A DNA stretch of 16,653 nucleotides from Pseudomonadota bacterium (GTDB lineage: Bacteria; Pseudomonadota; Alphaproteobacteria; Acetobacterales; Acetobacteraceae): positions 1 to 16,653 of the forward strand of contig JAKBCJ010000052.1 in assembly GCA_021807975.1 (NCBI GenBank), in the 5' to 3' direction. Numbering within the stretch: the stretch's first letter is position 1; each line of letters opens with the position of its first letter. Positions 1 to 7,247 of this stretch are shown piece after piece. The position numbers and the translations under genes were made by a program. The notes beneath the pieces were generated by a model that saw nothing but the letters and a program-made list of their open reading frames with translations, was not told the origin of the DNA and did not search any database.

Positions 1-2
1 AT

Positions 3-1847
3 GACGATATCGCCGCCGAACTGATCGAAGGCTCCGGCATCGACTGGCTGGAACTGCATCTGGGTGTCACCGTCGATGGCCAGCAGGTCGATCTGGTCCC
101 CGCCATCGTCCGCCTCATCGCTCGGCCCGAGGCGGCTGCCTTGATCGAGGGCCCCGACGACAAGCCGTTCGTGCTGCCGCTGCTGGACGGGCGGTTGCTG
201 TCGCTGCCGATGTCGCGCATCCGGCCCACCTTGCAGGCATTGCTGGAACTGTGGGCCGGCGGCGGGATCGACCCGGAGTCCGGCAAGATTGGTTTCAGCC
301 GGCTGGACGCCGCCGATCTGGCGGAGTTGGAGGAGCGCACCGGCCTGATCTGGCGCGGTGGTGAGGCGCTGCGGGACCTGGGCCGCGCTTTGCGCCAGTC
401 CGGCGGCATCCCCAAGGCGGTAGTGCCGGATACCTTCCTGGCAACGCTGCGGCCCTATCAAAGCCAGGGCGTCGATTGGCTGCAATTCCTGGGTTCGGCG
501 GGGCTGGGCGGCGTGCTGGCCGACGACATGGGGCTGGGCAAGACCGTGCAGACGCTGGCTCATTTGATGATCGAAAAGGCGGCGGGACGGCTGGACCGGC
601 CATCGCTGATCGTCTGCCCGACCAGCCTGATCCCCAACTGGCTGGCCGAGGCGCATCGTTTCGCACCGGACCTGTCGGTCCTGGCGCTGCACGGTGCGGC
701 CCGCAAGGCCAGCTTCAAGGCGATCGCGGAACACGATGTGGTGCTGTCCACCTACCCGCTGCTGACCCGCGATGCCGACGTGCTGCTGGGTCAGGAATGG
801 CACATGGTCATCCTGGATGAGGCGCAGTCGATCAAGAACCCCAACGCGGAGACCACGCGCCAGGCGTTGCGGCTGAAAGCCAGGCAGCGGCTGTGTCTGT
901 CCGGCACCCCGTTGCAGAACCATCTGGGCGAGTTGTGGTCGCTGTTCGACTTCCTCGCCCCGGGTTTCCTGGGCGGTCAGAAATCGTTCAAGTCCCGCTA
1001 TCGCACGCCGATCGAAAAGCACGGCGATGTCGAGCAGCAGGCCCTGCTGACCCGCCGTATCCGCCCGTTCATGCTGCGGCGAACGAAAGAGGAAGTCGTT
1101 ACCGAACTGCCACCGAAGACCGAGATCGTCGAGCCGGTGGAGATGGAGAGCAACCAGCGCGCGGTGTACGAAGCCATCCGGCTGTCGATGCATGCCAAGG
1201 TACAGGCCGCGATCGCCGCTAAGGGCCTCGCGCGGTCTGGCATCATCATCCTGGATGCGCTGTTGAAGATGCGGCAGGCCTGCTGCGACCCGCGGCTGCT
1301 GAAGCTGAAGACGGTGGCCAAATCCAAGGCAGGGTCGGCGAAGCTGGACCGGTTGATGGAGATGCTGGCGATCATGTTCGCCGAGGGCCGGCGGGTTCTG
1401 CTGTTCTCCCAATTCACCGAAATGCTGGCTCTGATCCAGGAACGGCTGGAGGAAGACGGGGTCGCGTTCGTCAAACTGACCGGAGATACGAAGGACCGCT
1501 TGACCCCTGTGAAGAGGTTCCAGGCGGGAGAGGTGCCGTTGTTCCTGATCAGCCTGAAGGCCGGGGGCGTGGGCTTGAACCTGACCGCCGCCGATACGGT
1601 GATTCATTACGACCCATGGTGGAATCCGGCGGTCGAGGATCAGGCGACGGATCGGGCGCATCGTATTGGGCAGACGAAGAAGGTGTTTGTTCACCGGCTG
1701 GTGACGCTTGGCACCATCGAGGAGAAGATGGAAGTCCTGAAGGACAAGAAACGCGCCATCGTCGCCAGCGTCATGGACGCCGAACACGGCGGCGCGCTGA
1801 GTCTGACCGAGGCGGATATCGAGGATCTGTTCGCCCCGGCGGGATAA
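3..1847 (+). CDS. SNF2-family DEAD/DEAH-like ATPase (partial, N-terminus outside window)
   Basis: This is the C-terminal 614 residues of a SNF2/RapA-type ATP-dependent DNA (or nucleoprotein) translocase. The reading frame is open from base 3, so the gene starts before the window; the TTG at 141 is internal. With base 3 as residue 1, the helicase motifs appear in order: motif I DDMGLGKT (174-181, ATP-binding Lys180), motif II DEAQ (272-275), motif III SGTPLQN (300-306), the motif V region GVGLNLTAAD, and motif VI DRAHRIGQ (550-557, arginine finger). This order and spacing are diagnostic of the SNF2_N plus Helicase_C pair. The visible N-terminal part is a family-specific accessory region. The gene converges on the M16 peptidase gene, with 190 bases between the stops. 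Bacterial members are thought to remodel protein-DNA or RNA polymerase complexes; the exact role here is unknown. The family is certain, the biological role is not. Confidence 0.95.
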   Translation, partial: DDIAAELIEGSGIDWLELHLGVTVDGQQVDLVPAIVRLIARPEAAALIEGPDDKPFVLPLLDGRLLSLPMSRIRPTLQALLELWAGGGIDPESGKIGFSRLDAADLAELEERTGLIWRGGEALRDLGRALRQSGGIPKAVVPDTFLATLRPYQSQGVDWLQFLGSAGLGGVLADDMGLGKTVQTLAHLMIEKAAGRLDRPSLIVCPTSLIPNWLAEAHRFAPDLSVLALHGAARKASFKAIAEHDVVLSTYPLLTRDADVLLGQEWHMVILDEAQSIKNPNAETTRQALRLKARQRLCLSGTPLQNHLGELWSLFDFLAPGFLGGQKSFKSRYRTPIEKHGDVEQQALLTRRIRPFMLRRTKEEVVTELPPKTEIVEPVEMESNQRAVYEAIRLSMHAKVQAAIAAKGLARSGIIILDALLKMRQACCDPRLLKLKTVAKSKAGSAKLDRLMEMLAIMFAEGRRVLLFSQFTEMLALIQERLEEDGVAFVKLTGDTKDRLTPVKRFQAGEVPLFLISLKAGGVGLNLTAADTVIHYDPWWNPAVEDQATDRAHRIGQTKKVFVHRLVTLGTIEEKMEVLKDKKRAIVASVMDAEHGGALSLTEADIEDLFAPAG

Positions 1848-2037
1848 CGCCGGCGGAGACACCCATGGCGGCGGAGGTTGACAGGCATTCGAATGGCTGG
1901 AGCAACCGGCTGTATTTTCGTTTTGTATAAGTAACAAATACGACAAGGACCCATTGATCAGAAACCGGCGGGACGGCACCCTGTATTAGCGCCAGTGAGG
2001 CACAATCCCGCCAGACCGGGGAGAAACGAGCGACAGG

Positions 2038-3303
2038 TTACGCCGCGAGAATCCCCGTGATCTCCGCCAGCCCGGGCACCTGGCCGGACGGGCCGACCGT
2101 TGCCAGGGTTGGCTTTGCCCGGAAATGGCGGACGGCGGCGCGCCTGATGTCCGCCTCGGTGACGGCGTTGATCTTAGCCAGTGTCTCTTCCGTGGATATC
2201 ACCCGGTTGAAGGTCTGGATCTGCCGAGCCAACTGCTCGCACCGGCTGCCGGTGCTTTCCTGCGACATCAGCAGGCTGGCTTTCAACTGCGCCCGCGCTC
2301 GGTTCAGCTCCTTTTCCGAGATATCGCCTTGGACCTTGCCAAGCTCCTGCAGCATGACGGGCATCAGTTCGGCGGCCTCGGACTCACCGGTGCCGGCGTA
2401 GATGCCGAACAGGCCACCGTCCTTGAACGGGGAAGCGAACGAGTAGATCGAATAGACCAGCCCCCGCTTCTCGCGGATTTCCTGGAACAGCCGCGACGAC
2501 ATGCCGCCGCCCAGCAGGGTGGAGAGCAGCACCGTGGGATAGTAGTCCACATCGGCATAGCCCACGGACGGAAAACCCAACACCACGTGGACCTGATCCA
2601 GGTCGCGCTCCTCACGGAATTCGCCGCCAGTGTAGGTGGACAGGTCGGACGGCGGTGGAGCGTCGCCGGGCAGGTCGCCGAAGTGCTTTTGCACCAGATC
2701 GAGGATTTCCTCGTGCCGCAGTTTGCCGGTGGCGGCGACGACGACATTGCTGTTGGTGTAGTTGCGCCGCATGTAGCCGGTCAGCACCGATCTCGCCATG
2801 TTGCGGATGCCGTCCTCCGACCCCAGGACGGGGCGCCCGAGCGACTGGGACGGATACGCGGTGGTCTGGAAATGGTCGAAGATGATGTCGTCCGGGGTGT
2901 CGTTGGCCTGCCCGATCTCCTGCAGGATCACGCCACGCTCACGCTCCAGCTCCTCCGGTTCGAAGACCGAATGGGTCAGGATGTCGCCGAGAATGTCGAA
3001 CCCCAGCGCGGTGTCCTCCTTCAGCATCTTGACGTAGTAGGCGGTCTGCTCGCGTGCGGTATAGGCGTTGATGTGGCCGCCGACAGCTTCAACTTCCTCG
3101 GCGATTTCCGCGGCGCTGCGGGTGGTGGTGCCCTTGAAGGCCATGTGTTCCAGGAAGTGGGAGACACCGTTTTCCTCGGCCGATTCATTGCGTGAACCGG
3201 AGGCGACATAGGCGCCGATCGAGACCGTTTCGACGCGATCCATCCGTTCGGTGACAACGGTCAGGCCGGACGGCAGGCGGGTCAGTTGAATAGGCTCATC
3301 CAT
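2038..3303 (-). CDS. M16-family zinc metallopeptidase (processing-peptidase-like)
   Basis: A 421-residue M16B peptidase related to the beta subunit of the mitochondrial processing peptidase and to bacterial PepR/YmxG-type proteins. The inverted zinc motif HFLEH lies at residues 49-53, followed by MAFKGT, and E129 in the RGVILQE segment fits the third zinc ligand. The conserved GGHINAYT segment (75-82) follows the active site. A glycine-rich segment, GGGMSSRLFQEIREKRG, at about residues 262-280 marks the second homologous domain. Length is normal for a single-chain M16B protein. No signal peptide is seen, so it is probably cytoplasmic and cleaves peptides. The ATG at 3303 has a weak purine-rich site (AAAGAG) 11 bases upstream and a 16-base dyad just beyond it. 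It lies 169 bases downstream of the formaldehyde dehydrogenase gene on the same strand, so it may have its own promoter. Confidence 0.95.
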   Translation of the reverse strand: MDEPIQLTRLPSGLTVVTERMDRVETVSIGAYVASGSRNESAEENGVSHFLEHMAFKGTTTRSAAEIAEEVEAVGGHINAYTAREQTAYYVKMLKEDTALGFDILGDILTHSVFEPEELERERGVILQEIGQANDTPDDIIFDHFQTTAYPSQSLGRPVLGSEDGIRNMARSVLTGYMRRNYTNSNVVVAATGKLRHEEILDLVQKHFGDLPGDAPPPSDLSTYTGGEFREERDLDQVHVVLGFPSVGYADVDYYPTVLLSTLLGGGMSSRLFQEIREKRGLVYSIYSFASPFKDGGLFGIYAGTGESEAAELMPVMLQELGKVQGDISEKELNRARAQLKASLLMSQESTGSRCEQLARQIQTFNRVISTEETLAKINAVTEADIRRAAVRHFRAKPTLATVGPSGQVPGLAEITGILAA

Positions 3304-3325
3304 GAAGCGTGGTTCTCTTTACGAT

Positions 3326-3341
3326 ATATGCCCTTGCATAT
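3326..3341. promoter_or_regulatory. 16-base dyad upstream of the M16 peptidase gene
   Basis: ATATGC, four bases, then GCATAT form a perfect inverted repeat that starts 22 bases before the M16 start codon, in a locally AT-rich patch within GC-rich DNA. The position suits an operator or part of a promoter: on the minus strand a TTGCAC-like -35 lies 17 bases from TATGCA, which overlaps the dyad, but the promoter match is weak. No regulator can be named from the sequence. Confidence 0.35.
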
Positions 3342-3472
3342 GGGGTTGGCGCGGGCGGTGCAAATGCCCGTTTGTCGCAGCGGGCGCCGGGCGGCCATCC
3401 GCGGCTCCACATCGTGGAGAGAAGGCGTGGATGGCGGCCCCGCGGCAGCCCGCCGCGGCATTGGGTCGGGGC

Positions 3473-4582
3473 TTAGAACACCACGACCGACCGGATCGAT
3501 TCACCGCGCCGCATCAGGTCGAAGCCTTCATTGATCTGTTCGAACGGCAGGACGTGGGTAATCAGGTCGTCGATGTTGATGCGGCCGTCCATGTACCAGT
3601 CCACGATCTTCGGCACATCGGTACGCCCGCGCGCGCCGCCGAATGCGGTGCCCATCCAGGTGCGGCCGGTTACCAACTGGAACGGCCGGGTCGAGATCTC
3701 CTGCCCCGCGCCGGCCACGCCGATGATGATCGACTTGCCCCAGCCACGATGGGCACATTCCAGCGCCTGACGCATCACCTTGGTATTGCCGATACACTCG
3801 AACGTGTAATCGGCGCCGCCCTTGGTCAGATCGACCAGATACGGCACCAGATCGCCCTGCACCTCGGCGGGGTTGACGAAATGGGTCATGCCGAACTTCT
3901 CGGCCATCGGAATACGGCCGGGATTCAGGTCCACGCCCACGATCTGTTCGGCGCCGATCATCCGTAGCCCCTGGATCACGTTCAGCCCGATCCCGCCCAG
4001 CCCGAACACAACCGCTCGGCAACCCACTTCGGCCTTTGCCGTGTTGATGACCGCGCCAATGCCGGTGGTGACGCCGCAGCCGATATAGCAAACCTTGTCG
4101 AACGGCGCGTCGGGCCGGATCTTGGCCAGCGCGATCTCGGGCAGCACGGTGAAGTTAGAGAAGGTCGAGGTGCCCATGTAGTGGAAAAGGGGCTCGCCCT
4201 CGCACGAAAACCGGCTGGTTCCGTCGGGCATCAGCCCCTTCCCCTGCGTCGCCCGGATCGCCACGCACAGGTTGGTCTTGCGCGACAGGCAGTATTCGCA
4301 CTGGCGGCATTCCGGCGTGTACAGCGGGATGACGTGATCGCCCTTCTTCAGGCCGGTCACGTTTTTGCCGACATCGACCACCACGCCGGCGCCCTCATGC
4401 CCCAGTACGGAGGGGAACAGACCCTCGGGATCGGCCCCCGACAGGGTGTATTCGTCGGTATGGCAAATGCCGGTAGCCTTGATCTCAACGAGTACTTCGC
4501 CTTCACGCGGACCGGCGAGGTCGATCGTCTCCAGGCTGAGCTTGTCGCCGGCTTTTCTGGCCACGGCCGCGCGTGTCTTCAT
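3473..4582 (-). CDS. frmA: S-(hydroxymethyl)glutathione dehydrogenase / class III alcohol dehydrogenase
   Basis: A 369-residue zinc-dependent, NAD-linked dehydrogenase that oxidises the glutathione adduct of formaldehyde (S-hydroxymethylglutathione) and can also reduce S-nitrosoglutathione; cytoplasmic. Catalytic zinc ligands are seen as C40 in GICHTDEYT, H62-E63 in LGHEGAG, and the later Cys in YIGCGVTTG. The structural zinc cysteines are C92, C95, C98 and C106. The NAD-binding loop is GLGGIGLNVIQG with the acidic VDLN segment after it. The arginine in GTSRF fits the class III residue that binds the glutathione carboxylate. The ATG at 4582 is chosen over an upstream in-frame start because AGGAG lies 7 bases before it and the protein then has the family length. 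No S-formylglutathione hydrolase gene sits beside it, so the next step of the pathway must be encoded elsewhere. Confidence 0.97.
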   Translation of the reverse strand: MKTRAAVARKAGDKLSLETIDLAGPREGEVLVEIKATGICHTDEYTLSGADPEGLFPSVLGHEGAGVVVDVGKNVTGLKKGDHVIPLYTPECRQCEYCLSRKTNLCVAIRATQGKGLMPDGTSRFSCEGEPLFHYMGTSTFSNFTVLPEIALAKIRPDAPFDKVCYIGCGVTTGIGAVINTAKAEVGCRAVVFGLGGIGLNVIQGLRMIGAEQIVGVDLNPGRIPMAEKFGMTHFVNPAEVQGDLVPYLVDLTKGGADYTFECIGNTKVMRQALECAHRGWGKSIIIGVAGAGQEISTRPFQLVTGRTWMGTAFGGARGRTDVPKIVDWYMDGRINIDDLITHVLPFEQINEGFDLMRRGESIRSVVVF

Positions 4583-4589
4583 GATCGAT

Positions 4590-4594
4590 CTCCT
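4590..4594 (-). promoter_or_regulatory. Ribosome binding site that fixes the frmA start
   Basis: AGGAG on the minus strand, 7 bases before the ATG at 4582. It decides against the longer in-frame reading that would begin 13 codons earlier. Confidence 0.8.
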
Positions 4595-4797
4595 GGAGCG
4601 TGATAAAGCGATCTTTGGCACTTCGGGCCATAGCGATCAACCGGCCCCGGAGGACGGTAGCGTCAGTCTAACGAGCGTCTCAGGAGCCACAACGTGATAC
4701 TTCGACTTGTTTTCTAGATTTTCGATACGCGGCGATAAAGGAGGTTCGGGGCAGCCTCTATCCTCCGATGGGAACTCCGCCGTCCCGGGCTGGCGCG

Positions 4798-5934
4798 TCA
4801 GGGGTGCGATTCGGTGAGCTGGCGAAGCTGGTCCAAGGTAAGAGCCTGCCACCACACATTCACCCACTCCAGAATGCAATTGCACTGATGATTGAGGTTC
4901 CCCCCGCTGCCGATTTGCATACGCGACGGCTTGAAGCCGGTCACCCCTGTTCCCGTGGCCGGCGTCTGACCGTTATATGCAAAGGCGTTGAAGCCGGTCG
5001 AGGACACCTCGAACGCCATTTTTCCGGCAACACCCGTGTGCCAGGCGCCGTCGATAGTGCTGCCATTCGACAATAAAGGCTGGCCGGCGCCGGCTGCGGT
5101 CAGACCCGGGCCAACAGCGGACATTCCGTTGCCCAGATCCAGATCGTATCGCTGGTTGTTGTCGCCTTCATCCAACTGAAGAATGGTTTGCGTGTCCCGG
5201 GCGCCGGCGCCCATAGGAACGTAGGCCGCGGCCATCGTGACCGACGGCTGGCCGGCGATCGGCACGAGAATGATATCGGGCTGACGTGTCGCGGGGGCTG
5301 ACGTTGTCGGGATATAGCTGGTGGCATAATGGCTTGTTCCGTACAGACTGTTTTCCAGCTGGAACCGGGTCAGCGCGCCGGAAACCGCGATATTGACGGA
5401 ACCCGGTCCCGAGCAGGTAAACACCGTCGGCGTTCCGGCGACGGTCGTGGCAAATCCCGAACATCCGGTCGCTGTTCCGGCTGACGGGGTCGCCGACCCG
5501 GTGCCGATGACCCACAACACATAAGTCCCGGCAGTCAGCGAGCCAGTCGTCTGGGACGCCGGGGCGTCGCTGTTCAGAAGATAGTTGGTCGCGCCCTGAA
5601 AGTTCATCAGACCGTTCGGGCGAAAGCACGGGGTATCGGGGGCACAGATCATATAGGTCGAGCCCGGCGCGTCGGTGAACAGACCGGTCGTGGCTATGGA
5701 CGGCCGCTTGACCGTGACGGGCGGGCACGCGGGACCGGCTTGAAGGCTTCCGGCCGGAAAGGATCCGTTCGGCCGCCCGACGAACCCGCATGCCACATCC
5801 GGCGGCGGACTACCGATGCCGGGCGCGTGGTTCCGACCCATCGTCGGGTCGACACTTCCGGCCATCGCACCCGGGGCGGCGAACGCGATGCCACCCAACG
5901 CGAAGCCCGCTCCGCGCATCAAAAAGCGCTTCAT
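4798..5934 (-). CDS. Exported protein with phage tail-like / LamG-like module
   Basis: A 378-residue protein with a clear signal peptide: MKRFLMR, a hydrophobic stretch to about residue 22, and an AMA cleavage site after residue 25. The ATG at 5934 is preferred over a GTG five codons upstream because it gives a standard signal peptide, although no strong ribosome site is seen. The middle holds the pattern QLEN...ATSYIPTT.AP.TR (about 192-217), which I recall from phage tail-fibre and minor structural proteins with a concanavalin/laminin-G-like fold. It follows a beta-rich TAGTYVLWV.GTGS segment that also fits such modules. The C-terminal part resembles the end of a LamG-like domain (W.N.WW..LTLDQLRQLT). 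Eight cysteines, including a CNC near the C-terminus, fit disulphide bonds outside the cytoplasm. Function is unknown; a carbohydrate- or surface-binding role is inference. It has its own probable promoter at 6026-6054. Confidence 0.8.
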   Translation of the reverse strand: MKRFLMRGAGFALGGIAFAAPGAMAGSVDPTMGRNHAPGIGSPPPDVACGFVGRPNGSFPAGSLQAGPACPPVTVKRPSIATTGLFTDAPGSTYMICAPDTPCFRPNGLMNFQGATNYLLNSDAPASQTTGSLTAGTYVLWVIGTGSATPSAGTATGCSGFATTVAGTPTVFTCSGPGSVNIAVSGALTRFQLENSLYGTSHYATSYIPTTSAPATRQPDIILVPIAGQPSVTMAAAYVPMGAGARDTQTILQLDEGDNNQRYDLDLGNGMSAVGPGLTAAGAGQPLLSNGSTIDGAWHTGVAGKMAFEVSSTGFNAFAYNGQTPATGTGVTGFKPSRMQIGSGGNLNHQCNCILEWVNVWWQALTLDQLRQLTESHP

Positions 5935-6025
5935 GGTCAGCCCACACACCCAAGGTTTGAACGGTATCTAAGAGAATCCGGCCCCGGCGATCATCGACGA
6001 TAGCTGGCAGGAAGCCAGGGCAGGT

Positions 6026-6054
6026 TTTGTAGATCGTTTTAGGAATTTAGTCAA
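6026..6054 (-). promoter_or_regulatory. Probable sigma-70-type promoter for the exported protein
   Basis: On the minus strand, TTGACT (6049-6054) is separated by exactly 17 bases from TACAAA (6026-6031), matching the consensus at 5 of 6 and 4 of 6 positions. It lies in an AT-rich patch between divergent genes. Transcription would start near 6019, giving a leader of about 85 bases before the ATG at 5934. Confidence 0.55.
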
Positions 6055-6088
6055 TAAAATTGAGCCGCCCGGGTTGCGCCTGGTACAG

Positions 6089-6131
6089 CTTCGCCGAATA
6101 CTGACAGGCATGGCGCCGCGGTGCGGCGAAG
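6089..6131 (+). promoter_or_regulatory. Two mutually exclusive hairpins upstream of the dienelactone hydrolase gene
   Basis: CTTCGCCG (6089-6096) pairs perfectly with CGGCGAAG (6124-6131). CGCCGC (6114-6119) pairs perfectly with GCGGCG (6123-6128) across a three-base loop. The two share bases 6124-6128, so only one can form at a time. Both lie 20 or more bases before the ribosome site at 6151-6155. This could be a switch in the leader, but GC-rich DNA produces such pairings by chance and it is not known that the region is transcribed. Confidence 0.25.
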
Positions 6132-6150
6132 GCGCGACACCAACGATCAG

Positions 6151-6155
6151 GGAGG
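6151..6155 (+). promoter_or_regulatory. Ribosome binding site of the dienelactone hydrolase gene
   Basis: GGAGG, 7 bases before the ATG at 6163. It decides the start in favour of this ATG over a GTG at 6121 in the same frame. Confidence 0.85.
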
Positions 6156-6162
6156 ATCCATT

Positions 6163-6921
6163 ATGTCATTTTACCGAGGCATGACCTGCGAGAACGTGAC
6201 CATCCACGGTCACGGCGGAACCCCGATTACCGCTTATGTCGCCAAACCCTCTGGCCCCGGGCCATTTCCGGGCGTGGTGTTGATCCACCATCTGCCGGGT
6301 TGGAGCGAGCTGTATATCGAGACGACACGCCGGTTCGCGCATCACGGCTATATGGCGATCTGCGCCAATCTGTATGAGCGCGAGGGCGGCGGCAGCGACG
6401 GCAACCCGGACGACGTGGCCGCCAAGGTGCGGGCCGAGGGTGGGATTTCCGACGCCCAGATGGTCGGCGACACCGAGGCCGCGGTGAAGTGGATGCGCGC
6501 TCAGCCGGAAAACAACGGCAAGGTCGGCCTGATCGGGTCATGCTCCGGCGGGCGGCACGCGTTTATCTATGCCTGCCAGAAACACGACGTCGATGCGGTC
6601 GTCGAGCAGTGGGGCGGCGGCGTGGTGATGGCCCCGGGCGAACTGAACGCGAAGAAGCCGGTTGCGCCCATCGACATGACCAAGGATCTGAGCTGCCCGC
6701 TGCTGGGTCTGTTTGGCAATGAAGACCGGGCACCGAGCCCCGAACAGGTGGATCAGCATGAGGCGGAACTGAAGAAGCATCATAAGACGTATGAATTCCA
6801 CCGGTATGACGGCGCCGGCCACGGGTTCTTCTACTGGCACCGGCCGCTGTATCGCCCCGAACAGGCGATGGACGGGTGGAACAAGATTTGGGCGTTCTTC
6901 GGCAAATATCTCTCGAAGTAG
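6163..6921 (+). CDS. Dienelactone hydrolase family protein
   Basis: A 252-residue alpha/beta-hydrolase of the dienelactone hydrolase family. The catalytic triad can be read directly: nucleophile C127 in GSCSGG, D188 in GNEDRAPSP, and H220 in GAGHGFF. A VVLIHHLPGW segment near residues 38-47 forms the oxyanion-hole strand and loop. A cysteine nucleophile, not serine, is the hallmark of this family. Classical members hydrolyse dienelactone in chlorocatechol breakdown, but many homologues have other, unknown ester or lactone substrates, and no catechol genes are visible here. There is no signal peptide, so it is cytoplasmic. The start is well supported by GGAGG 7 bases upstream. The stop codon overlaps the ribosome site of the next gene, so the two are surely co-transcribed. 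Confidence 0.93.
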   Translation: MSFYRGMTCENVTIHGHGGTPITAYVAKPSGPGPFPGVVLIHHLPGWSELYIETTRRFAHHGYMAICANLYEREGGGSDGNPDDVAAKVRAEGGISDAQMVGDTEAAVKWMRAQPENNGKVGLIGSCSGGRHAFIYACQKHDVDAVVEQWGGGVVMAPGELNAKKPVAPIDMTKDLSCPLLGLFGNEDRAPSPEQVDQHEAELKKHHKTYEFHRYDGAGHGFFYWHRPLYRPEQAMDGWNKIWAFFGKYLSK

Positions 6922-6924
6922 GAG
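6920..6924 (+). promoter_or_regulatory. Ribosome binding site overlapping the upstream stop codon
   Basis: AGGAG begins inside the TAG stop (6919-6921) of the hydrolase gene and lies 8 bases before the ATG at 6933. This points to translational coupling of the two genes. Confidence 0.8.
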
Positions 6925-6932
6925 AGGCTGGC

Positions 6933-7238
6933 ATGTGTACATCGATCGTCGAGATCGTTCGGGCGGACGGCATGGCGAAGCGCGGGGACCAATGGTTCCC
7001 GCTGTCGCAGGCGGTGGTTGCTTATGACCACGCCCGCCATGCCCCGCTGGGCGATGTCATCACCCTGGATTTCCTGAATGGTACGCTAGGTGCCGGCGCC
7101 CGGGCCGGGGTGGAACTGACGCTGGAGAGTGCCAAGGACCTGCGCGCGGCGCTGGACCGGGCGATCGCGGCGGCGGATTTCGAAGAGGCCGAGGTGCGCG
7201 GCAAGAGCGCTCCACCCCGGCTGGTTCGGGTGGCCTGA
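6933..7238 (+). CDS. Small conserved protein (DUF6295-like) coupled to the hydrolase
   Basis: A 101-residue protein starting MCTSIVEI, with a central acidic/aromatic segment (VVAYDHARHAPLGD, about residues 29-42) and a C-terminal helix of alternating Ala, Glu and Arg. I recall the MCT start and the Y-D-H-x-x-H-A-P-L pattern from the small family annotated as DUF6295; this is memory, not a search. The two histidines and the aspartate in that segment could bind a metal or a ligand, but this is inference. There is no signal peptide or membrane segment. The gene begins 12 bases after the hydrolase stop and has a ribosome site overlapping that stop, so its job is probably tied to the hydrolase. 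Its end is only 9 bases from the convergent thioredoxin-fold gene. Confidence 0.85.
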   Translation: MCTSIVEIVRADGMAKRGDQWFPLSQAVVAYDHARHAPLGDVITLDFLNGTLGAGARAGVELTLESAKDLRAALDRAIAAADFEEAEVRGKSAPPRLVRVA

Positions 7239-7247
7239 CCGGGGACG

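Noticed and set aside
1878..1883. Perfect TTGACA on the plus strand after the SNF2 gene
   Set aside because: No -10 hexamer at 15-19 bases; the nearest TATAAG is over 40 bases away, and only a convergent gene follows.
1919..1942. AT-rich imperfect hairpin (CGT-TTTGT...ACAAA-T-ACG) between the SNF2 and M16 stops
   Set aside because: Weak stem with a bulge and no T-tract on either strand; not enough to call a terminator.
1967..2012. GGCGGGA...TCCCGCC inverted repeat in the same gap
   Set aside because: Seven-base arms with a 32-base loop are expected by chance in GC-rich DNA.
2125..3195. Open frame of 356 codons on the plus strand opposite the M16 gene
   Set aside because: Antisense to a complete M16 peptidase; no domain and a Gln/His-rich shadow composition.
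3405..3419. CTCCAC-ATC-GTGGAG hairpin downstream of frmA
   Set aside because: A short stem with no T-tract, 54 bases after the stop; possible but too weak to list as a terminator.
4637..4885. Short minus-strand open frame between the secreted protein and frmA
   Set aside because: It overlaps the end of the secreted protein gene, has no family features and no ribosome site.
3473..7238. A formaldehyde or chlorocatechol degradation cluster, suggested by frmA and the dienelactone hydrolase lying within 2 kb
   Set aside because: The two are on opposite strands, separated by the secreted protein gene, and no other pathway gene is present; the hydrolase is not an S-formylglutathione hydrolase.
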